Source of the DNA: Bacillota bacterium
Lineage (GTDB): Bacteria; Bacillota; Clostridia; Lachnospirales; Lachnospiraceae
DNA length: 64,000 bases
Direction: 5' to 3'
NCBI GenBank assembly: GCA_023399055.1
Contig: JAEWQV010000014.1
Coordinates: 1 to 64,000 of the forward strand
The notes beneath the pieces were generated by a model that did no database searches, was not told the DNA's origin, and saw nothing but the letters and a program-made list of their open reading frames with translations. The position numbers and the translations under genes are program-made. Position 1 is the first letter of the stretch; each line of letters opens with the position of its first letter. Positions 60,234 through 64,000 of this stretch are shown here, one piece after another.

Positions 60234-61840
60234 AAAAATATTACACCGTATTCCCTCATCTGCTGCTGGCTTTAGCCATATCAGCCGCTTCCTCCATCCT
60301 GGACGGATATGTAACCATAAAAATGATGAAGCTTCTGGACTATGCCTTAAGCCGCGATATGCAGCTAATGAAGGAAAAGGCGCCGGAGTTATTCCTTTTG
60401 GCGGTATGCATGATCCCAATTGGAATTTTATCTGCCATGGCCGGCAACTACTATAAGAGAAAAGCTAACATCACCTTAAAGAAATACTATCTCCGCAGAG
60501 TATTCGGCAAAAATATCGCAGAGTTCCAGAAAGAAAATAATGCAGAATACCTCTCCGCCATGACGAATGATTTCGATACCCTGGAGAATAATCTGATTAC
60601 CGGGATCTATTCCGTATGCAGCGGGGCTGTTCAATTCCTTACAGGCTTTTGGATCTTGTCCACCGTAGATGCCCGGATGCTTCTGCTTGCGGTGGCAATC
60701 GTTATTGTTAACCTGACAATATCAATGGCCACCTCCAGAAAAACCAAGAGAGCATATAAGGAACGCAGCGATATGTTCGGCAGCTATACCTCTTATATTA
60801 AAGAGATGCTCTCGGCCTTTCATATTGTTAAGAATTATAATCTTCAGGACCGGGTTACGCAGGATTATAACTCCAAAAGTGATGCAATCCAGCAAAAGGG
60901 CTTCCAGATTGAGAAAATATTCACCTATGTAATCAGCATACAGCATTTTTTTATCAATGGCTCTTTGTATGGAGTGATCTGCGGGGTAGGATATCTCGCG
61001 GTTCTGGGAAAGGTCACTCCTGGAGGTCTTTTACTGGTGGTCCAGGGGATTCAGAGGATGATGTGGCCTCTATTCAACATCAGCGAGAACCTTCCGAAGC
61101 TGTTCACCACCGGCGATCTAATCCGCAAGCTGGAGAAGACCCTGGAAAACGCGGATACCCAGGAAGAAACCTTGGATTTGACCGAGTTTGAGAGGGAAAT
61201 AGAGCTAAGGGATGTAGAATTCTCCTATGATGAGGAGCAGGTAATCCTGACGGATATTAATCTGAAGCTGAAGAAGAATGGGAAATATCTCATCGTCGGA
61301 CCCAGCGGAGGAGGTAAATCAACCTTACTGCGGCTTTTGCGCAAATACTTTCAGCCCACCGGAGGAAAGATTGTGATTGATGGGTATGATTTACGGGAGG
61401 TAAAAAGGGATTCCTATTATAAGCTGATTGCCAATATCGAGCAGCAGGTGTTTCTTTTTGAGGATACGGTTAAGAATAATATTTCACTTTACAAGGAGTA
61501 TTCGAATCAGGAGCTGAGCAGCGCCCTTGAGGCTTCCGGACTCACAGATTTCATCAGTAATTTGCCCGATGGCCTGAATTCCATGATTTATGATGGAGGA
61601 AGAAATATCTCGGGAGGAGAGAGAAGCAGGATCGTAATTGCCAGAGCTCTGTTGAACAAAGCCAGTATTCTATTGATGGATGAAGCCTTCGCTTCCCTGG
61701 ATATGGAGCGGGCGAAGGAGATTGAGAAGACTATACTGGGATTGAAGGATATCACAGTAATTAATGTGAGTCATGTGATATTTCAGGATACAAGAGAGCT
61801 TTATGACAGGGTAATCACGGTAAAGAAGAGAATATATTAA
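60227..61840 (+). CDS. ABC transporter ATP-binding/permease protein (exporter half 2)
   Basis: A 537-residue partner with the same TMD-NBD layout: Walker A VGPSGGGKSTLLRLL, signature NISGGERSRIVIARAL, Walker B ILLMDEAFASLD, H-loop INVSHVIFQ. The membrane region contains the short coupling segment KKYYLRRVFGKNIAEFQKEN and a second at MLSAFHIVKNYNL. Its frame overlaps the upstream half-transporter, so a 1:1 heterodimer is likely. The non-identical signature and D-loops hint at asymmetric ATP sites, which is common in such pairs. Confidence 0.94.
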   Translation: MLKKYYTVFPHLLLALAISAASSILDGYVTIKMMKLLDYALSRDMQLMKEKAPELFLLAVCMIPIGILSAMAGNYYKRKANITLKKYYLRRVFGKNIAEFQKENNAEYLSAMTNDFDTLENNLITGIYSVCSGAVQFLTGFWILSTVDARMLLLAVAIVIVNLTISMATSRKTKRAYKERSDMFGSYTSYIKEMLSAFHIVKNYNLQDRVTQDYNSKSDAIQQKGFQIEKIFTYVISIQHFFINGSLYGVICGVGYLAVLGKVTPGGLLLVVQGIQRMMWPLFNISENLPKLFTTGDLIRKLEKTLENADTQEETLDLTEFEREIELRDVEFSYDEEQVILTDINLKLKKNGKYLIVGPSGGGKSTLLRLLRKYFQPTGGKIVIDGYDLREVKRDSYYKLIANIEQQVFLFEDTVKNNISLYKEYSNQELSSALEASGLTDFISNLPDGLNSMIYDGGRNISGGERSRIVIARALLNKASILLMDEAFASLDMERAKEIEKTILGLKDITVINVSHVIFQDTRELYDRVITVKKRIY

Positions 61841-61853
61841 AATGAAAAACCTT

Positions 61854-61888
61854 GTTACAGTTCATTCTACGACATTTTGAACTGTAAC
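61854..61888 (+). terminator. Terminator after the exporter genes
   Basis: 11-bp stem GTTACAGTTCA (61854-61864) / TGAACTGTAAC (61878-61888). It marks the right end of the accessory block. Confidence 0.7.
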
Positions 61889-61917
61889 GAAACCTCTGAT
61901 TTTCAAAAATTATTTAT

Positions 61918-61949
61918 TTGACAAACTTCTTCCTCTGTGCTACTATAAT
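61918..61949 (+). promoter_or_regulatory. Promoter of the rplU operon
   Basis: TTGACA (61918-61923) with an extended TGC-TACTAT (61941-61946, spacer 17) or the overlapping TATAAT (61944-61949). Confidence 0.65.
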
Positions 61950-61950
61950 T

Positions 61951-62054
61951 TAGTGTGCCGCACAACGAGGTATAAGCTCTGTCTATAAAATCATATATGC
62001 TGATTATATAACAGACACCATAGTTGGCGAGTAATGATAATAGGAGGTGCCAAT
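61951..62054 (+). promoter_or_regulatory. Probable ribosomal protein L21 leader
   Basis: The segment between the promoter and rplU, with GTGCCGCACAACGAGGTATA and GGCGAGTAATGATAATAGGAG, resembles the conserved L21 leader RNA of Firmicutes, which lets L21 repress its own operon. This is recognised by position and sequence character; no covariance model was run. Confidence 0.5.
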
Positions 62055-62363
62055 ATGTACGCAATTATTGCAACTGGTGGAAAACAGTACAAGGTAGCGG
62101 AAGGCGATATCATTAGAGTAGAGAAGCTTGGTCTGGAAGCTGGAGCAACTGTTACTTTTGATCAGGTACTTGCAGTAAATAAAGGCGAGTTAGTAGTAGG
62201 TGAGCCTACGGTAGCAAACGCTAATGTTTCTGCAACTGTTGTTGAAGAAGGCAAGAACAAGAAAGTTATTGTTTACAGATACAAGAGAAAGTCCGGATAT
62301 CACAAGAAGAATGGTCATAGACAGCCATTTACCAAGGTTAAGATTGAAAAGATCAATGCATAG
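62055..62363 (+). CDS. rplU: 50S ribosomal protein L21
   Basis: A 102-residue protein starting MYAIIATGGKQYKVAEGD, the near-invariant L21 opening. It ends with the RNA-binding stretch KVIVYRYKRKSGYHKKNGHR. ATG 62055 follows TAGGAGGTGC; the ORF seven codons longer upstream is not used. It starts the rplU-prp-rpmA cluster and binds 23S rRNA near the exit of the large subunit. Confidence 0.98.
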   Translation: MYAIIATGGKQYKVAEGDIIRVEKLGLEAGATVTFDQVLAVNKGELVVGEPTVANANVSATVVEEGKNKKVIVYRYKRKSGYHKKNGHRQPFTKVKIEKINA

Positions 62364-62374
62364 GCTGATGTGAT

Positions 62375-62707
62375 ATGATTAACGTATCCATATACAAAAA
62401 TGCAGAGAATTTGATTACCGGTTTCAAGCTGTTAGGTCATGCGGATTATTCCGAATATGGCAGCGACATTGTTTGCGCGGCAGTATCTGTATTGGTAATC
62501 AATACAATTAATTCTATTGAGAATTTTACCTCGGACCGGTTTCGTTTGGACCAGGATGAGAAAAAGGGTTATATAGAATTTCATGTGATTTCCGAACTGA
62601 GTAATAATTCCAATCTGCTTTTGAGTTCTTTGGCTTTAGGGCTTCAAGGGGTTGTAGAGGAATATGGTCCGAAGTATATCCGGATTACCCAGGCAGGATC
62701 ACAGTAA
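62375..62707 (+). CDS. prp: Ribosomal-processing cysteine protease Prp
   Basis: A 110-residue cysteine protease (YsxB family). The catalytic His is in KLLGHADYSEYG and the Cys in GSDIVCAAVSVL, spaced as in the family. It removes the N-terminal leader of L27, encoded by the next gene; the L27 sequence here has that leader. It lies 11 bases after rplU, the standard Firmicute order rplU-prp-rpmA. Confidence 0.97.
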   Translation: MINVSIYKNAENLITGFKLLGHADYSEYGSDIVCAAVSVLVINTINSIENFTSDRFRLDQDEKKGYIEFHVISELSNNSNLLLSSLALGLQGVVEEYGPKYIRITQAGSQ

Positions 62708-62788
62708 ATTATTACAGGAACATAATGCGTGTTTCTGTAGATAACTGATGTACTGATATGTAATTAAGAATTGCAGGAGGTGTAGAAC

Positions 62789-63076
62789 ATGTTAAGAATG
62801 AACCTTCAATATTTCGCTCATAAAAAGGGTGTTGGTTCTACCAAGAACGGTAGAGATTCCGAGTCCAAGAGATTGGGTGCTAAGAGAGCAGACGGCCAAT
62901 TTGTTCTTGCAGGAAATATTCTTTACAGACAACGCGGAACAAAGATCCATCCGGGTGTTAACGTTGGTCGTGGTGGCGATGATACTTTATTTGCTTTAGT
63001 TGACGGCGTTGTTAAATTTGAGCGTAAGGGTAGAGATAAGAAACAAGCTAGTGTTTATCCTGTAGCAGCGAAATAA
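62789..63076 (+). CDS. rpmA: 50S ribosomal protein L27 precursor with cleavable leader
   Basis: A 95-residue protein. The first nine residues MLRMNLQYF, followed by A-H-K-K-G-V-G-S, form the Firmicute leader that Prp cuts to expose the N-terminus reaching the peptidyl-transferase centre. The remainder (KNGRDSESKRLGAKRADGQ, ILYRQRGTKIHPGVNVGRGG) is typical L27. AGGAGGTG precedes the ATG. A strong terminator follows. Confidence 0.98.
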   Translation: MLRMNLQYFAHKKGVGSTKNGRDSESKRLGAKRADGQFVLAGNILYRQRGTKIHPGVNVGRGGDDTLFALVDGVVKFERKGRDKKQASVYPVAAK

Positions 63077-63096
63077 GAATAACTATTCGGTAATGA

Positions 63097-63133
63097 CCCC
63101 AAATTCTTAAATGCACGGAATTTGGGGTTTTTT
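63097..63133 (+). terminator. Terminator after rpmA
   Basis: 10-bp stem CCCCAAATTC (63097-63106) / GAATTTGGGG (63118-63127) followed by six T. The rest of the 396-base gap to obg holds small hairpins such as GAAACGAC-AA-GTCGTTTC near 63233 and the obg promoter. Confidence 0.93.
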
Positions 63134-63288
63134 ATGTAAAGAGTTCCTTATTAGATTGAATGTGGTTACCTATGAATTTAAAGGTGGCTTAAGTCCATAG
63201 GCAACTGCATTCATAAGGCTTTTATACAAGATGAAACGACAAGTCGTTTCACTTGTCATGAATAGGACAATGTCTTCCAGTATATCTA

Positions 63289-63317
63289 TTGTCATAAAAG
63301 AAGAGAACGTTTATAAT
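63289..63317 (+). promoter_or_regulatory. obg promoter
   Basis: TTGTCA (63289-63294), 17 bases, TATAAT (63312-63317). The leader of about 150 nt to the start codon is otherwise unassigned. Confidence 0.65.
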
Positions 63318-63472
63318 AGTCCTACGTTGTTTTGGAAATAATAACAAAGGTTGTTTCTAGTTGTATATTCTTAGGCTGAATGAGTGCATTTAGATAAATA
63401 GAATAAATTACTAATACAATTACTAATACAATTAGCAATTAACTTTATCATAGAGAGGAAACAGGTGTTAAA

Positions 63473-64000
63473 ATGTTTGCAGATAGAGCAGAAATATATA
63501 TCAGATCCGGTAAAGGCGGAGATGGACATGTAAGCTTTCGTAAGGAAATCTTCGTACCAGCCGGTGGTCCAGATGGTGGCGACGGTGGTAGAGGCGGAGA
63601 TCTGATATTTGAAGTAGATGAAGGCTTGAATACATTAAGTGATTTCCGTTTCGTGCGTAAATATAGTGCGGAAGACGGAGAAAGCGGCGGTAAAAAGAAA
63701 TGCCATGGAAAAGATGGTAATGATTTAATTATAAAGGTACCACAGGGTACTGTTATTAAAGAAAAAGAAACTGGCAAAGTAGTAGTGGACATGTCCCAAG
63801 TCAAATCCAGAGAAGTTATACTTAAGGGCGGCAGAGGCGGAAAAGGTAATCAGCATTATGCAACCCCTACCATGCAAGTTCCGAAATATGCACAACCTGG
63901 ACAGAAAGCTCAGGAGATGAATGTAATCTTAGAACTAAAGGTAATTGCGGATGTTGGTTTAGTAGGCTTTCCAAATGTAGGTAAATCCACACTTTTATCC
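63473..64000 (+). CDS. obgE: GTPase Obg/CgtA, 3'-truncated by window edge
   Basis: The first 176 codons of Obg, an essential GTPase of large-subunit assembly and stress control. The glycine-rich Obg fold is visible (DRAEIYIRSGKGGDGHVSF, GGPDGGDGGRGGDLIFEVDE, ILKGGRGGKGNQHYATPTMQ), followed by the start of the G domain, DVGLVGFPNVGKSTLLS (G1 loop). The window ends in the P-loop helix, so the C-terminus is not seen. GAGAGGAAA lies upstream of the ATG. It has its own promoter after the rpmA terminator. Confidence 0.97.
   Translation, partial: MFADRAEIYIRSGKGGDGHVSFRKEIFVPAGGPDGGDGGRGGDLIFEVDEGLNTLSDFRFVRKYSAEDGESGGKKKCHGKDGNDLIIKVPQGTVIKEKETGKVVVDMSQVKSREVILKGGRGGKGNQHYATPTMQVPKYAQPGQKAQEMNVILELKVIADVGLVGFPNVGKSTLLS

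Noticed and set aside
43419..61900. Accessory block as prophage or integrative element
   Set aside because: No integrase, relaxase, phage structural gene or tRNA attachment site is present.

Overview
The window looks like a chromosomal segment of a plant-polysaccharide-degrading member of the Lachnospiraceae (the Clostridium phytofermentans / Anaerocolumna / Lachnoclostridium type). The grounds are the moderately AT-rich Firmicute base composition, strong AGGAGG ribosome binding sites, near-consensus sigma-A promoters, a separate pyrI regulatory gene, formate-tetrahydrofolate ligase, an L27 precursor with a cleavable leader next to the Prp protease, the paired TIGR03960/TIGR03936 radical-SAM genes, YesM/YesN-type two-component sensing of sugars, and modular secreted glycosidases. 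The assignment is inference from gene content. No rRNA, tRNA, CRISPR array, integrase or intact transposase was seen.

Layout. 1-4.5 kb: tail of a sugar ABC importer operon (binding protein, two permeases) followed by a GH5 glucanase behind a nested operator-like dyad. 4.5-8.7 kb: a dehydrogenase remnant, a divergent MerR regulator with a flavoprotein and an aldo/keto reductase, a candidate structured small RNA closed by tandem terminators, and rsgA. 8.7-19.6 kb: a DUF5131 gene behind a micro-ORF, ftsK/spoIIIE, two RimK-like ATP-grasp ligases flanking a 17-bp tandem repeat and followed by an S66/MccF-like peptidase, a HAD phosphatase, fhs and a superoxide-dismutase-like protein. 19.6-27 kb: an ECF sigma factor with its membrane partner, a chemoreceptor, GrpB, pyrBI and a second candidate small RNA with three repeats. 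27-35 kb: a SWIM/SNF2 helicase, bioY-birA, a zinc-ribbon membrane protein and tyrS.

35.1-38.1 kb is a visibly more GC-rich module (PadR regulator, two DUF1048 proteins, ABC-2 drug-type exporter) that ends in a truncated KTR-family gene and fold-back repeats, which suggests lateral acquisition. 38.1-43.4 kb holds the radical-SAM pair, ribonuclease E/G and a YbaK-type deacylase. In related Firmicutes this block usually leads straight into rplU-prp-rpmA-obg. Here those genes appear only at 62-64 kb.

The intervening stretch of about 18.5 kb is accessory. It starts at a 25-bp perfect palindrome and an ABC-ATPase remnant. It carries a complete glycan-use locus (DUF4432 sugar-epimerase-like protein, YesM sensor kinase, YesN regulator, lipoprotein binding protein, two permeases, and a 1294-residue secreted GH43 enzyme with four carbohydrate-binding modules, a ricin-type lectin and C-terminal Ig-like modules), then a DeoR regulator, an HD phosphohydrolase, a tiny transcript encoding a six-residue peptide, an SDR oxidoreductase and a heterodimeric ABC exporter. 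The probable logic is extracellular glycan cleavage by GH43, signalling through YesM/YesN, and import of the oligosaccharides by the neighbouring ABC system.
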